A stretch of 64,000 nucleotides of DNA from Streptomyces harbinensis (GCF_900116145.1 NZ_FPAB01000001.1:682001-746000); one strand, 5' to 3'. Shown: positions 9,016 to 18,961, counted from the first letter of the stretch. The notes: generated by a model from the letters alone, not told the origin. Numbers and translations are program-made.

Positions 9016-10157
9016 GAGCTGATCGACCACGATCGCGGCAGGGTCAGGTCGAAGCCGCCCCGGTGGACGCGCTCGGCCCGGCGGCGGTTGGCGCGGCGGA
9101 AGCGGCGGGCCACCAGGCGGGCCAGGTCGGCGGCGCCGACCATGCCGGCGTCGGTGCCGAGCTGGGCGCGGACGATACGGGCCTCGGGGCGGTAGCCGCG
9201 GCCGGTGAGCTGGCGGCGGAACGCGTCCCTGGCCGGTCCGATGAGCAGATCGTCCGCCTCGCTGACGCCGCCGCCGATGACGAAGCAGGACGGGTCCAGG
9301 GCGGCGGCGAGATTGGCGATGCCCACCCCGAGCCAGTGGCCGATGTCCTGGAGCAGTTCGACGCACATGGCGTCGCCCTCCCGGGCCAGCTCCGTGATCA
9401 TCGGCCCGGTGATCTCGCTGATCTGGCCGCTCACCCGCTCCAGCGTGTGGTGCGCCACCGGGGAGTCGGCGGCGGCCAGCTCCCGGGCCTCGCGCACCAG
9501 GGCGTTGCCCGAGCTGTACTGCTCCCAGCAGCCCCGGTTGCCGCACGGGCAGCGGTGCCCGCCGGGCACCACCTGCATGTGGCCGAACTCCCCCGCCACC
9601 CCGTACTGGCCGCGCTTGACCCGGCCGCCCTCCAGTATGGCGCCGCCGATGCCCGTACCCAGGGTGATCATCACCAGCTGGTCCTGGCCGCGTCCGGCGC
9701 CGAAGCGCCACTCGGCCCAGGCGGCGGTGTTGGCGTCGTTGTCCACCATCACCGGCACCGCCAGCCGCGAGGTCAGCGCGTCGCGCAGCGGCTCGTTGCG
9801 CCAGGCCAGGTGCGGGGCGAACAGCACCTTGGAGCGGTCCGCGTCCACCCAGCCGGCCGCGCCGATGCCCACCGCGTGCACATCGTGCCGGTCGGAGAGG
9901 TCGAGCACCAGCTCGGCGATGGTGTCCTCGACGACCTTGGGGCTCTTGGACTTGTCCGGAGTCTCGGTCCGCACCCGCTCCAGGACGGTGCCGTCGGCGT
10001 CCACGACCCCGGCCATCACCTTCGTGCCGCCGATGTCGATCCCGACGGTGGGCACCCTGGGCGCCGACAGGTGCGAGCGGCGCTCCCGGGTGGCGATGGT
10101 GCGCAGCACCGTCGCCCTCGCCGATGACCGGTGGACTCGCTCACGGTAGGTACTCAT
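9012..10157 (-). CDS. ROK-family sugar kinase (glucokinase-like)
   Basis: A 381-residue protein with the ROK ATP-binding motif VGIDIGGTKVMAGVV at about residues 37-51, a central LGTGIGGAI and the zinc-binding CPCGNRGCWE motif near residue 200, so it is an active-type kinase. There is no N-terminal helix-turn-helix, which separates it from ROK repressors such as XylR/NagC. It has a basic 35-residue N-terminal extension. It lies 25 bases after the transporter ATPase in the same operon, so its likely job is to phosphorylate the imported sugar. Glucose, allose or another hexose are all possible. Confidence 0.85.
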   Translation of the reverse strand: MSTYRERVHRSSARATVLRTIATRERRSHLSAPRVPTVGIDIGGTKVMAGVVDADGTVLERVRTETPDKSKSPKVVEDTIAELVLDLSDRHDVHAVGIGAAGWVDADRSKVLFAPHLAWRNEPLRDALTSRLAVPVMVDNDANTAAWAEWRFGAGRGQDQLVMITLGTGIGGAILEGGRVKRGQYGVAGEFGHMQVVPGGHRCPCGNRGCWEQYSSGNALVREARELAAADSPVAHHTLERVSGQISEITGPMITELAREGDAMCVELLQDIGHWLGVGIANLAAALDPSCFVIGGGVSEADDLLIGPARDAFRRQLTGRGYRPEARIVRAQLGTDAGMVGAADLARLVARRFRRANRRRAERVHRGGFDLTLPRSWSISS

Positions 10158-10182
10158 CGGCTCGATTCTGCCCTACGCCGCG

Positions 10183-10983
10183 CTAGGCGGCGTCCGTGGG
10201 ATCACCCCGCCGCAGTTCGTGCCCCAGCTCGGCCAGCTCGGCGCCGCCCGCCATCTGGCGGGTCAGTTCGTCCAGGGTGATCTCGTCGGCCCGGTGGCTG
10301 CCGGCCATCGTGCCCCGCTTGAGCAGGACGAACCGGTCCCCGACGAGGTGCGCGTGGTGCGGGTTGTGGGTGATCAGCACCACGGCGAGGCCCGCGTCGC
10401 GGGCGGCGGCCACGTACCGCAGGACGACACCGGCCTGCTTGACGCCGAGGGCGGCGGTCGGCTCGTCCAGCACCAGGACGCGGGCACCGAAGTGCACGGC
10501 GCGGGCGATGGCCACGCACTGCCGCTCGCCGCCGGACAGCGTGCCGATCGGCTGGTCCACGTCCCGCAGCTCGATGCCCATCCGGGCCAGGGCCGAACGG
10601 GTGGTGGCGCGCATCGTGGCCACGTCCAGGCGACGCAGCGGGCCGCGGCCCTTGACCGGCTCGGAGCCGAGGAAGAAGTTCCGCCAGACGGGCATGAGCG
10701 GGACGACGGCCAGGTCCTGGTAGACGGTGGCGATGCCCCGGTCCAGGGCCTCGCGCGGGGAGCCGAGACGCAGCTCGGTGCCGTCGAGGCGGTACGTGCC
10801 CCCGTCGTGGCGGTGCAGCCCGGAGATGATCTTGATGAGGGTGGACTTGCCCGCGCCGTTGTCGCCCAGGACGCAGGTGACCTCGCCGGAGTCGGCGGCC
10901 AGCGAGACATCGGTGAGGGCACGGATGTTGCCGTAGAGCTTGCTGACCCGCTCCAGCTCCAGCAGGGGTGCGCGGTCGTTCAT
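10183..10983 (-). CDS. CUT2-type sugar ABC transporter ATP-binding protein
   Basis: A 266-residue single-domain ATPase: Walker [10 protein letters not shown] near residue 41, signature [15 protein letters not shown], Walker [13 protein letters not shown], and a switch His in ITHN. Ribose/xylose systems often have a double-length ATPase; this one has a single nucleotide-binding domain and must act as a homodimer, like FrcA-type proteins. The ATG at 10983 overlaps the permease stop (ATGA). Confidence 0.85.
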   Translation of the reverse strand: MNDRAPLLELERVSKLYGNIRALTDVSLAADSGEVTCVLGDNGAGKSTLIKIISGLHRHDGGTYRLDGTELRLGSPREALDRGIATVYQDLAVVPLMPVWRNFFLGSEPVKGRGPLRRLDVATMRATTRSALARMGIELRDVDQPIGTLSGGERQCVAIARAVHFGARVLVLDEPTAALGVKQAGVVLRYVAAARDAGLAVVLITHNPHHAHLVGDRFVLLKRGTMAGSHRADEITLDELTRQMAGGAELAELGHELRRGDPTDAA

Positions 10984-12050
10984 GGGGTGGCCTCCGCCCG
11001 CTTGCGGATCCAGGCGTTCAGCAGCGTGGCCAGCAGCAGCATGGCGCCCAGGAAGAACTTGAACCAGTTGGGGTCCCACTGGGCGAAGACGATGCCCTTG
11101 TTGGTCATCCCGAAGATGAACGCGCCGACCGCGGCGCCGATCGCCGAACCGTAGCCGCCGGTGAGCAGACAGCCGCCGATGACGGCCGCCGCGATGTAGA
11201 TCAGCTCGTTGCCGATGCCCTCGCTCGACTGGATGACGTCGTAGCTGAAGAGCAGGTGCTGGCCGGAGATCCAGGCGGCCAGCGCCACGCCCAGGTACAG
11301 GCCGATCTTGGTGCGGTTGACCGGTACGCCGACCGCGCGGGCCGCCTCGGGGGCGCCGCCGACGGCGAAGATCCAGTTGCCGGCCCGGGTGCGCAGCAGG
11401 ATCCAGGTGGCGAGCGCGAGCAGGCCCAGCCACCACAGGACGGTGACGTTGACGCTGACGCCGCCCACCTCGTAGCGGGCGGCGAAGACGGAGCGGGCGG
11501 CGCCGAAGCCGTCCATGTCGCCGATGCTGCGGGTGGTGACGGTGCCGCTGATGACCTTGGTCAGTCCGAGATTGATGCCGGTGAGCATCAGGAAGGTGCC
11601 CAGCGTGATGATGAACGAGGGCAGCTTCGTGCGCACCAGCATGAAGCCGTTGAAGAGGCCGACGGCCAGGGTGACCAGCAGGGACACCCCCACGCCCACC
11701 CACACGTTCGCGGTGAGCTGGTAGCTGACCTGGGAGGAGACCAGCGCCGAGAAGGTGACCAGCACCCCGGTGGACAGGTCGAACTCCCCGCCGATCATGA
11801 GCAGGGCCACCGGGACGGCCATGATGCCGATGGTGGAGGAGGCGTAGACGACCGTGGAGAGGGAGCCGAGCTTCAGGAAGCTGTCGGCGACGATCGCGAA
11901 GAAGACGAACAGGGCGGCGGCGCCGATGACGGCGCCGAGCTCCGGGCGGCCCAGCAGCCGGCGCGGCAGCGACCGGCGTATCAGGCGGTCGTCGCCCTCG
12001 GGGCGGCCGGCGGCGGGCGGCGGGGTGGGGGCGGTCGTGGTCTCGGTCAC
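10980..12050 (-). CDS. CUT2-type sugar ABC transporter permease
   Basis: A 356-residue membrane protein of the RbsC/XylH/FrcB family. It has about nine or ten hydrophobic segments and the conserved loop ...[18 protein letters not shown]. The N-terminal 35 residues are cytoplasmic and Thr/Pro-rich. The GTG at 12050 overlaps the stop of the binding-protein gene (GTGA); the longer in-frame ATG at 12170 lies inside the upstream gene and gives unrelated residues. With the ATPase it forms the import channel. Confidence 0.85.
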   Translation of the reverse strand: MTETTTAPTPPPAAGRPEGDDRLIRRSLPRRLLGRPELGAVIGAAALFVFFAIVADSFLKLGSLSTVVYASSTIGIMAVPVALLMIGGEFDLSTGVLVTFSALVSSQVSYQLTANVWVGVGVSLLVTLAVGLFNGFMLVRTKLPSFIITLGTFLMLTGINLGLTKVISGTVTTRSIGDMDGFGAARSVFAARYEVGGVSVNVTVLWWLGLLALATWILLRTRAGNWIFAVGGAPEAARAVGVPVNRTKIGLYLGVALAAWISGQHLLFSYDVIQSSEGIGNELIYIAAAVIGGCLLTGGYGSAIGAAVGAFIFGMTNKGIVFAQWDPNWFKFFLGAMLLLATLLNAWIRKRAEATP

Positions 12051-13096
12051 CTGGTGCCTCGCTGGGCGTACTCGATCAGGGCGTCGGCCTCGTCCTGGGT
12101 GACGATCTGCGGTCCGGTGAGCACCGGCTGCCCGCCGCCGAGGATGTTGCCGTTGGTCAGGTGCAGCCACAGCAGGTCGACGGACTCGTAGCCCTGGAGG
12201 TAGGGCTGCTGGTCGACGGCGAAGGCGATGGAGCCGTCCTGGAGGCCGACGGCGACCTGGGCGTTCAGGTCGAAGGTGACGATCTCGGCGTCGCTGCCGG
12301 CCTGGTCGGCGGCCTTGGCGGCGATCGGCGCGTAGGGCGCGCCGAGGGTGATCACGGTGTCCAGGGCGGGATCGGTGATCAGCTGGGCCTCCAGGGTGGA
12401 CTCCACCGCGGGCATGTTGGCGCCGTCCGCGTACAGGTTCTCCACGGTGCCGTCGAAGGTGTTGCGGACGCCGTCGCAGCGCTGTTCGTGGCCGACGTTG
12501 CCCTGCTCGTGGAAGAGGCAGACGGCCTTGGCGGCGCCGCGGGCGTTCAGTTCCTCGCCGACCGCCTCGCCGGCCAGCACCTCGTCCTGGCCGATGTGGG
12601 CCAGGGCGCCGTAGCCGGCCGAGACGTCCTGGCCGGAGTTGACGGTGATCACCGGGATGCCGGCGGCGACCGCGCGGCGTACCACGTCCTCCATGGCCTC
12701 CGGCTTGGCGAGGGTGACGATCAGCCCGTCGACGCCCTGGTCGATGGCCGCCTGCACCAGCTGGGCCTGCTGGCCTGCGTCGCTGTGGTGGGAGTAGAGG
12801 AAGTTGATGTCGTCCTTCTCGGCCGCCACCTCGGCGCCGGAGCGCACGATGTCCCAGTAGGTGTCGCCGTCACCGGAGTGGGTGACCATGGCCAGGGTGT
12901 AGCCGCCGGCTCCGGTCCCCGCCGCGCTGCCGCCGCCTCCGCCACCGCCGCCTCCGGTGGTGGCCTCGGCCGTGGCCTCGGCGTTCTCCGCCCGCCGGCC
13001 GCCGGTGGAACTGCATCCGGCCATCAGCAGCATCGCGGTGAGGAGCAGTACGGCGGTGGCGGCCCGGCCCGTCTGCCTGCCTCGTCGTCGGCTCAT
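12047..13096 (-). CDS. Sugar ABC transporter substrate-binding lipoprotein
   Basis: A 349-residue periplasmic-binding-protein (ribose/xylose type) with a lipoprotein signal: basic start, hydrophobic core and lipobox LMAGC, so it is anchored to the outer face of the membrane. A Gly-rich flexible linker of nine glycines separates the lipid anchor from the binding domain, which starts at [19 protein letters not shown] 13096 is preferred over the in-frame ATG at 13141 because it is preceded by GTGAGGTG and leaves a normal signal peptide. It is the first gene of the operon, ahead of permease, ATPase, kinase and a small membrane protein. Confidence 0.85.
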   Translation of the reverse strand: MSRRRGRQTGRAATAVLLLTAMLLMAGCSSTGGRRAENAEATAEATTGGGGGGGGGSAAGTGAGGYTLAMVTHSGDGDTYWDIVRSGAEVAAEKDDINFLYSHHSDAGQQAQLVQAAIDQGVDGLIVTLAKPEAMEDVVRRAVAAGIPVITVNSGQDVSAGYGALAHIGQDEVLAGEAVGEELNARGAAKAVCLFHEQGNVGHEQRCDGVRNTFDGTVENLYADGANMPAVESTLEAQLITDPALDTVITLGAPYAPIAAKAADQAGSDAEIVTFDLNAQVAVGLQDGSIAFAVDQQPYLQGYESVDLLWLHLTNGNILGGGQPVLTGPQIVTQDEADALIEYAQRGTR

Positions 13097-13202
13097 GCGC
13101 ACCTCACCACGCGGCCCCGTCTCCTTCGTCGTCTGTTTCATCCGGCATGTGTCCGGCTGGGAGTCCCGGCCAAGTATCCGCCACGCCGTCCGGAACCGTA
13201 CC

Positions 13203-13216
13203 GGCGGGATCCCGCC
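13203..13216. repeat. 14-bp perfect palindrome in the sugar-operon upstream region
   Basis: GGCGGGATCCCGCC, a continuous 14-bp palindrome located between the TetR stop and the start of the sugar operon. It could be an operator for the sugar operon or part of a terminator for tetR. High G+C makes such palindromes more likely by chance. Confidence 0.25.
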
Positions 13217-13232
13217 ATGCCCATGCCCGGGG

Positions 13233-13820
13233 TCACACGGGAGGCGACTCCGGCGCGAGCAGGCGGTTGACCAGGGCTTCGATCAGCTCCTCCTCGGGGT
13301 GGCCGGCGAGCAGTTCCGGGACGGTGAGTTCGTTGACGATGAGCCCGAGCATGGCGAGATACAGCAGGAACACCCCGGTCCGGCCGCCGGGCAGCTGGTG
13401 GTGGACGTGGAAGTCGGTCAGCTCCCGCACCTCGGCCCGGAGGAAGGGCCCCAGTTCGGCGGCCAGCTCCGGGCGGCGGGTGGCCTCCAGGCGCAGCTCC
13501 AGCATGGCGAGGTGGCCGGCCCGGTCGGCGCGCAGCCGTTCCATGAGCTGGCCCATCAGGGCGGTGACCAGTTCCCGGGAGGGGGCCGCCTCCAGGGTGC
13601 GGGCGAGCCGTTCGGGGTCGGGGGCCAGCCGTTCCTGGACGCGGGCCATGAGCTGGCCGAGCAGCTGCGAGCGGTTGCTGAAGTAGTTGGAGGCGGTGCC
13701 GGTGGGGACGCCGGCCGCCTTGTCGACGGCGCGCAGGGTCAGGCCGCGGGAGCCTTCCTCGGCGAGGACGCCGATGGCGGCGTCCAGGAGCGCGGTTCGG
13801 CGGGCGGGGTTCTGGCGCAT
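13233..13820 (-). CDS. TetR-family transcriptional regulator
   Basis: A 195-residue protein with a TetR N-terminal helix-turn-helix at about residues 8-52: LDAAIGVLAEEGSRGLTLRAVD, then AAGVPTGTASNYFSNRSQLL. The C-terminal ligand domain is unassigned. ATG 13820 follows a GGGAG ribosome-binding site; the longer upstream reading reaches into the intergenic region. It is transcribed divergently from a reductase gene 85 bases away, and a palindrome lies in that gap. It therefore probably represses itself and the reductase, with release by a small ligand. Confidence 0.85.
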   Translation of the reverse strand: MRQNPARRTALLDAAIGVLAEEGSRGLTLRAVDKAAGVPTGTASNYFSNRSQLLGQLMARVQERLAPDPERLARTLEAAPSRELVTALMGQLMERLRADRAGHLAMLELRLEATRRPELAAELGPFLRAEVRELTDFHVHHQLPGGRTGVFLLYLAMLGLIVNELTVPELLAGHPEEELIEALVNRLLAPESPPV

Positions 13821-13831
13821 CCGGATCTCCC

Positions 13832-13860
13832 TTGACACCACTGCGAGTGCAGTACTACGT
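13832..13860 (+). promoter_or_regulatory. Promoter with overlapping inverted repeat between tetR and the reductase
   Basis: TTGACA at 13832-13837 is a consensus -35 reading toward the reductase, and CTACGT at 13855-13860 is a weak -10 after 17 bases. Within the spacer lies ACTGC-GAGT-GCAGT (13840-13853), an inverted repeat with 5-bp arms. A repressor bound there would block polymerase, so this is the best candidate site for the adjacent TetR protein. Confidence 0.5.
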
Positions 13861-13905
13861 TCAGACCACTTCAAACAGAGTACATCAGCTGGCAGGAGTT
13901 ACCGT

Positions 13906-14490
13906 ATGCGCTCTCTCACCTATTACGTCGCCGTCACCCTCGACGGCTTCATCGCCGCCCCCGACGGCGGCTTCGGCTTCTTTCCCATCGAGCCCGACGT
14001 CACGGAGGCGCTGCTGCCCGAATACCCCGAGGCCGTCCCCGTACAGGGCCGCAAGGCACTGGGCCTGGAGGACGTGCCGAACCGGCGGTTCGACACCGTG
14101 CTGATGGGCTGGGGCACCTATCTGCCGGCCCTCGGCGAGGGCATCACCAGCCCCTACCCGCATCTGGAGCAGTACGTCTTCTCCCGCACCAGGACCGGCA
14201 CCGACCCCTCGGTGCGAGTCACCGCCGAGGACCCGGTGACGGTGGTGCGGGAGCTGAAGCGGCGCGAGAGCGACCTGGGGATCTGGCTGTGCGGCGGGGG
14301 CAAGCTGGCCGCCGCACTGCGCCCGGAGATCGACGAGCTGGTCATCAAGCGGAACCCGATCGTGCTGGGCTCCGGCATCCCGCTGTTCGACGGTCCCTTC
14401 GAGCCGTTCCGTTTCACCCCGGTCGCCACCCGCGCCTTCGACTCCGGTGTCAGCGTGACCCGGTACACCCGGGCCGGCGCGGACGGCTGA
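13906..14490 (+). CDS. Dihydrofolate reductase-family protein (RibD C-terminal type)
   Basis: A 194-residue protein of the RibD_C/DHFR-like fold: N-terminal LTYYVAVTLDGFIA (NADPH-binding strand and loop), central DTVLMGWGTYLPAL, and WLCGGGKLAAAL near residue 130. In Streptomyces such stand-alone proteins are NADPH-dependent reductases of unknown substrate and are not true folate or riboflavin enzymes. Divergence from TetR suggests it is the regulated target and may detoxify the compound TetR senses. It ends 12 bases before the convergent P450 gene. Confidence 0.8.
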   Translation: MRSLTYYVAVTLDGFIAAPDGGFGFFPIEPDVTEALLPEYPEAVPVQGRKALGLEDVPNRRFDTVLMGWGTYLPALGEGITSPYPHLEQYVFSRTRTGTDPSVRVTAEDPVTVVRELKRRESDLGIWLCGGGKLAAALRPEIDELVIKRNPIVLGSGIPLFDGPFEPFRFTPVATRAFDSGVSVTRYTRAGADG

Positions 14491-14501
14491 TCCGCGGACG
14501 G

Positions 14502-15731
14502 CTAGACCGTGGGCGGCTTCCAGCGCACCGGCAGCCGCACCGGGCCGCGCACCAGGGACCCGTCCCGCCAGGTGATCGCGGCCGGGTGGATGTCCAGGGC
14601 CAGGTCGGGGACGCGGTCCAGCAGCAGGGTGCGCAGCGCGATCCGGCCCTCCAGCCGGGCCAGCGGGGCCCCCAGGCAGTGGTGGATGCCGTGCCCGAAG
14701 GCGAGGTGGCCGGAGGTGTCGCGGCGGATGTCGAACCGGTCGGGCCCGGGGAAGCGCTCGGGGTCGCGTCCGGCGTCGGCGATGGCCGGCAGGACGAGTT
14801 CCCCGCCGCCCGGGATGACGGTGCCGGCGATCTCGTACGGCTCCCGGGTGAAGCGGTAGGTGGGGGTGGACACCGGTCCGTCGTAGCGCAGGATCTCCTC
14901 CACCGCGCCGTCCAGCAGGTCCGGGTCCTGGCGCAGCAGGGCGAGTTGGTCGGGGTGCTGGAGCAGGGCGAGAACGCCGTTGCTGATGAGGTTGACGGTG
15001 GTCTCGTGACCGGCCACCAGCAGCAGCCAGGCCATGCCGACGAGTTCGGCGGGGGCCAGCCGGTCGCCGTCCTCGTCGGCGGTGTGGATCAGCGCGCTCA
15101 TCAGGTCATCGCCCGGCCGGGACCGCTTGGCGGCGATGAGTTCTTCCAGGTAGTGGCTCATCAGGCCGACCGTCTCGTGCTTGGCCTCCTTGTCGAGGGA
15201 GGCGCCGAGCACCTGGTTGGACCAGGCGCGGAAGCGGTCGCGGTCCAGGAAGGGCACGCCCAGCAGTTCGCAGATGACGGTGATGGGGAGCGGGAAGGAG
15301 AAGGCGTCCACCAGATCGGCGGTGCCGTCCGGGGCCGCCAGCATGGTGTCGAGCAGTTCGTCGGTGATCTCCTGGACGCGCGGCGCCAGCGCCGCCACCC
15401 GGCGCGGGGTGAACTCACGGGCCACCAGCCTGCGCATCCGGGTGTGGTCGGGCGGATCGGCGCCGAGCATGTGCGTGGCCGGGGAGACCCGGGAGCCGCG
15501 CAGCCGGGGGTTCGCGTGCCGCCAGTCCTTGGTCAGCCGGTTGTCGGCGAGGACGGACCTGGCGTGCCGGTGGCCGACCACCAGCCAGCCCTGCGTTCCC
15601 TCGGGGAACCGCACCCGGTGGACGGGGCCGCGGCGGCGCAGCGCGGCGAAGACGGCGTACGGGTCACGGGTGAAGTCGGCGCCCACGGCGTGCTGATCGA
15701 TGAGATCGATGACGTCATCGTCCTGGTTCAT
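14502..15731 (-). CDS. Cytochrome P450 (bacterial class I)
   Basis: A 409-residue soluble P450. The I-helix has the oxygen-activating motif LLVAGHETT, the K-helix has EEILRY (ExxR), and the heme loop is FGHGIHHCLGAPLARLE with the thiolate Cys. It therefore looks catalytically complete. It needs an external ferredoxin and reductase; neither is adjacent, so it uses general partners. The start is ambiguous: ATG 15731 or GTG 15746, with no convincing ribosome-binding site for either. Similarity by eye is to the CYP107/CYP105 type, which oxidise xenobiotics or natural products. No biosynthetic cluster surrounds it. Confidence 0.88.
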   Translation of the reverse strand: MNQDDDVIDLIDQHAVGADFTRDPYAVFAALRRRGPVHRVRFPEGTQGWLVVGHRHARSVLADNRLTKDWRHANPRLRGSRVSPATHMLGADPPDHTRMRRLVAREFTPRRVAALAPRVQEITDELLDTMLAAPDGTADLVDAFSFPLPITVICELLGVPFLDRDRFRAWSNQVLGASLDKEAKHETVGLMSHYLEELIAAKRSRPGDDLMSALIHTADEDGDRLAPAELVGMAWLLLVAGHETTVNLISNGVLALLQHPDQLALLRQDPDLLDGAVEEILRYDGPVSTPTYRFTREPYEIAGTVIPGGGELVLPAIADAGRDPERFPGPDRFDIRRDTSGHLAFGHGIHHCLGAPLARLEGRIALRTLLLDRVPDLALDIHPAAITWRDGSLVRGPVRLPVRWKPPTV

Positions 15732-15897
15732 ATCTGAGCACTTCACAGCCGCACACGGCGGTAAACGCCTATCCGGCCCGCGCGCAGGAGCGAAGGGTGA
15801 CGGCGCCGGGGCCGCGCGCAGATGTGGGGTACGCGGGCCCCGGCGCCGTCGGTGGGGGGACGCCGGTCCGTGGCGGCTGCCGGGATCGGCAGCCGTG

Positions 15898-16338
15898 TCA
15901 GCAGCCGTAGTTGATCAGCCGGAAGGAGGCGTAGTGGTCGGCGGTGTAGTAGTCCTCGCGGTAGGAGTCGCCCGTGACGATGCGCCGGGCGCCACGGGTG
16001 TCGCTGCCGGGTGTGATGACCGTGTACTCCTTGTAATACCCAGTTGCCCGGCTCGGCAGCAGCCCTTCACGGTTGTAGAACGTCGTGCCGTCCTGGGGGA
16101 ACGGGTAGGGGCCGCCGCGGGCGATGAGGCCGAGGGTGTCGTACGCCTGCGCGGGCAGGGCGCTGTAGCAGACGTTGCCCACGGCGGTGGGGGCGACGTC
16201 GGTGGCGGTGACGGTGGGGGGTGTGGGGGAAGGGGCTGCGCTCGCGGTGGCGGTGGTGCCGCCGCCGAGGAGCAGTCCGGTGGCGAGGGCGCCCATGGCG
16301 CCGGTCCGGACGATCCTGGAGATGAGGTTCATGCCCAT
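15898..16338 (-). CDS. Secreted guanyl-specific ribonuclease, RNase Sa family
   Basis: A 146-residue precursor with a signal peptide (about residues 1-35, ending near ASA-AP) and a mature RNase Sa domain from about residue 50. All key positions align with RNase Sa when the catalytic Glu is set at 104 (KEYTVITPG): Arg119 in TRGARRI, His135 in ADHYASF, and the disulfide pair Cys57-Cys146, the last residue. It cleaves RNA after guanosine outside the cell, giving phosphate and nucleotides or acting as a toxin. No barstar-type inhibitor gene is visible in the window; the inhibitor may be elsewhere or not needed because export is tight. Confidence 0.93.
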   Translation of the reverse strand: MGMNLISRIVRTGAMGALATGLLLGGGTTATASAAPSPTPPTVTATDVAPTAVGNVCYSALPAQAYDTLGLIARGGPYPFPQDGTTFYNREGLLPSRATGYYKEYTVITPGSDTRGARRIVTGDSYREDYYTADHYASFRLINYGC

Positions 16339-16440
16339 GCCAATAGTGTGACGCGCGTAGCGTGACCGGCGTCAACGGCACCTGCGGGAATTTCTCCAGG
16401 AGTTCACAACGCCGCCGGGCAACTCCACAGCATCTCCCGG

Positions 16441-17499
16441 TCAGCTGAGCGAACCGTACAGACGCAGCCGGCCGATGCCGCCGTCCGGGAAGATGTCGAG
16501 CCGGGCGTGGGTGGCGGGCGGGGCCTCCGGCACCACGAACCGGTGCACCGTGTCCGGCAGCAGCGCGGTGCGCGGCAGCAGGACCCGCCACCGGCCCGCC
16601 TCCCCGTCGCGGACCGAAACCGCCGCGTGGCCGGGGGCGTTGCCCTTGTAGCAGCCGGTGTCGATCTCCACCGCGCGCACCACGCAGCGGCCGGCCAGCC
16701 GGTACCGCACCCAGTCGTTGCCGTCGTCGCGGCGGCGCCTGGTCTCCCAGCCCTCCCCCATGGTGCGCGGCCGGCCCGGGGTGATGGTGTTCAGCGGCGA
16801 GGAGTAGAACCGGTCCGAGGCGTCCTCGGCGAAACCCCCGTACTCCAGCGCCGCCACGTCGAAGGTGCCCAGCGCCCGCAGCCAGGCCGGGTCGGGCCGT
16901 ACCTCCCCGTACGCCCGCAGCCGCGCGATGCCGCCGTCCGGATACTGCCGCAGCCGCAGATGGGTGAAGCGCCGCCGGGCGGCCGCCGGAACCTCGAAGA
17001 CGTTGGCGGCGTGCCCGCCCGTCCCGGTGCGCGGCACGAGTTCGGTCCACCGGGTGGCCGGGCCGAGCAGGGCGGCGGCGTCCGGGTGGCCCTCGGCCTC
17101 GGTGGCCTCGACGGAGACGGACTGCGGGTGGTTGCCGCGGAAGTGGGCGGTGTCCACCAGCAGGCCGTGCACCACGCCGGGCGCCCCGAGCCGGATCAGC
17201 GCCCAGTCGTGGTCGTCCGCGGCGACGGCACGGCGCCGCCGCGACTCCCAGCCGTCCATGATCTTGCCGCGGGTGCCGAACGCCGCCGGGTCGAAGTGGG
17301 CCGGTGCCGGGGCCAGCAGGTGGTCGCGTTCGGCGAAGAACTCGTCGGAGGCGGCCAGGACGGTGCCGCCGATCCGCCGGTCGGCGAGATCGGCCAGCGC
17401 GGTGAAGGGGACCTCGTCCGGGGACGGCGCCCGGTAGTCGGCGTAGGGATCGCCGCCGGTGTACGGGGCGGCGGGGCCGGTGAAGTGCGCGGTGCTCAT
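16441..17499 (-). CDS. alc: Allantoicase
   Basis: A 352-residue enzyme that hydrolyses allantoate to ureidoglycolate and urea. It consists of two homologous jelly-roll repeats; the paired motifs are [12 protein letters not shown] near residue 75 and [12 protein letters not shown] in the second half, and [11 protein letters not shown] pairs with [11 protein letters not shown]. The length is typical. Its ATG overlaps the stop of allantoinase (ATGA), so the two are translationally coupled and catalyse consecutive steps. The operon is controlled by the TCAAC-N5-GTTGA site upstream of allB, facing the IclR-type regulator gene. Confidence 0.93.
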   Translation of the reverse strand: MSTAHFTGPAAPYTGGDPYADYRAPSPDEVPFTALADLADRRIGGTVLAASDEFFAERDHLLAPAPAHFDPAAFGTRGKIMDGWESRRRRAVAADDHDWALIRLGAPGVVHGLLVDTAHFRGNHPQSVSVEATEAEGHPDAAALLGPATRWTELVPRTGTGGHAANVFEVPAAARRRFTHLRLRQYPDGGIARLRAYGEVRPDPAWLRALGTFDVAALEYGGFAEDASDRFYSSPLNTITPGRPRTMGEGWETRRRRDDGNDWVRYRLAGRCVVRAVEIDTGCYKGNAPGHAAVSVRDGEAGRWRVLLPRTALLPDTVHRFVVPEAPPATHARLDIFPDGGIGRLRLYGSLS

Positions 17500-18935
17500 G
17501 GTGTGGTGCTGCTCCTCACGGGGGTCGCGGCCGGACCGGGGGCACGGTCGCGGTCGATGAGCCGGCCGGTCCTGGCCAGCACCCGGCCGCGCACGGCGAT
17601 GAGTTCGCCGCGCAGCCAGGTCTCGCGCACCTGCCCGTGCAGGGTGCGGCCGGCGTAGGCGGTGACGGGGTTGCGGTGGTGCAGGGCGGCCGGATCGACG
17701 GTGAACGCGGCCTCCGGGTCGAACACGGCGATGTCGGCGTCGTGGCCGGGCGCCAGCGCGCCCTTGCGGTGGCCGAGCCCGGCGAGCGCGGCGGGGCCGG
17801 CCGCCATCCAGCGCACCACATCGGCCAGGTCGTGGCCGCGCGGCCGGGCGGCGGTCCACATCGCGGGCAGGGTGAGCTGGAGCGAGGAGATCCCGCCCCA
17901 GGCGGCGCCGAAATCGGGCACCTTGAGGTCGGCGGTGGCGGGCGAGTGGTCGGAGACGACCGCGTCGATGGTGCCGGCGGCGAGCCCCGCCCACAGCGCC
18001 TCGCGGTTGGCGGCGTCCCGGATGGGCGGGCAGCACTTGAACTCGGTGGCGCCGTCCGGGATCTCCTCGGCGGTGAGGGTGAGGAAGTGCGGGCAGGTCT
18101 CGACGGTGACCCGCACCCCGGCGGCGCGGGCGGCGGCGAGGGCGGGCAGGGCGGTGGCCGCGGAGAGGTGGAGGATGTGGACGCGGGCGCGGTACCGCTC
18201 GGCGAGATCCAGCAGCCGTTCCACCGCGGCGTGTTCGGCGGCGGGCGGCCGGGAGGCCAGGAAGTCGGCGTACCGGCGGCTGCCGTCGGGGGCGGCGGCG
18301 AGGTGGTGCGGGTCCTCGGCGTGCACGATGAGCAGCGCGTCCAGCGCCGCGCAGGCACGGACGGCCCGCTCCAGCGCCGCCGGCTCCAGATGCGGGAACT
18401 CCTCGACGCCGGACGGGGAGAGAAAGCACTTGAACCCGAACACGCCGGCGGCGTGCAGCGGCCCCAGCCGGCCGAGGTTGCCGGGCACCGCGCCGCCCCA
18501 GAACCCGACGTCCACGTGCGCCTGTTCGCGGGCGGTGGCACGTTTGACGGTGAGGGCCGCCGGGTCGGTGGTCGGCGGCAGGCTGTTGAGTGGCATGTCG
18601 ACGAGGGTGGTGATGCCGCCGGCCGCCGCCGCGGCGGTGGCGGTGGAGAAGCCCTCCCACTCGCTGCGCCCCGGGTCGTTCACATGCACATGGGTGTCGA
18701 CCAGTCCGGGCAGCAGGGCGGCGTCGCCGTAGTCGCGCAGCACCTGCCCGGGGACGGGCGGGGCGGAGTGCTCCCGTACGGCGCGGACCCGCCCGCCGGC
18801 GATCTCGACGGCGGCCGGCCGTACCCCGTCGGGCAGGACGACCCGGGTGGAGCGCAGCACCACCTCGGGTGCGGGCGGGCCGGGCGGCACACCGGGCCCA
18901 TCGGATACAGCGGACAAGGGGCACCCCTTCGCCAT
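17496..18935 (-). CDS. allB: Allantoinase (cyclic amidohydrolase)
   Basis: A 479-residue metal-dependent amidohydrolase that opens the hydantoin ring of allantoin to allantoate. Metal ligands are visible: [11 protein letters not shown] near residue 60, the carboxylated-Lys region [10 protein letters not shown] near 150, IVHAED near 185, ILHLSAA near 240, and VSDHSPAT near 315. ATG 18935 lacks a clear Shine-Dalgarno sequence. A TTG at 18917 (residue 7) follows GAAGGGG with 6-base spacing and may be the true start. It is the first gene of the allB-alc operon and is divergent from the IclR regulator. Confidence 0.93.
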   Translation of the reverse strand: MAKGCPLSAVSDGPGVPPGPPAPEVVLRSTRVVLPDGVRPAAVEIAGGRVRAVREHSAPPVPGQVLRDYGDAALLPGLVDTHVHVNDPGRSEWEGFSTATAAAAAGGITTLVDMPLNSLPPTTDPAALTVKRATAREQAHVDVGFWGGAVPGNLGRLGPLHAAGVFGFKCFLSPSGVEEFPHLEPAALERAVRACAALDALLIVHAEDPHHLAAAPDGSRRYADFLASRPPAAEHAAVERLLDLAERYRARVHILHLSAATALPALAAARAAGVRVTVETCPHFLTLTAEEIPDGATEFKCCPPIRDAANREALWAGLAAGTIDAVVSDHSPATADLKVPDFGAAWGGISSLQLTLPAMWTAARPRGHDLADVVRWMAAGPAALAGLGHRKGALAPGHDADIAVFDPEAAFTVDPAALHHRNPVTAYAGRTLHGQVRETWLRGELIAVRGRVLARTGRLIDRDRAPGPAATPVRSSTTP

Positions 18936-18941
18936 GGCTGC

Positions 18942-18958
18942 TTCAACGCTTTGTTGAA
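18942..18958. promoter_or_regulatory. Operator TTCAAC-N5-GTTGAA upstream of allB
   Basis: A perfect 6-bp-arm inverted repeat with a 5-base spacer (GCTTT). It lies between allB and the divergent IclR gene. On the minus strand a TTGACG -35 (18990-18985), a 17-base spacer and GAGGAT -10 (18967-18962) place the allB start site near 18955, inside the operator. The core 15-mer matches the one at 28592-28606 in 13 of 15 positions. Confidence 0.75.
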
Positions 18959-18961
18959 CCG

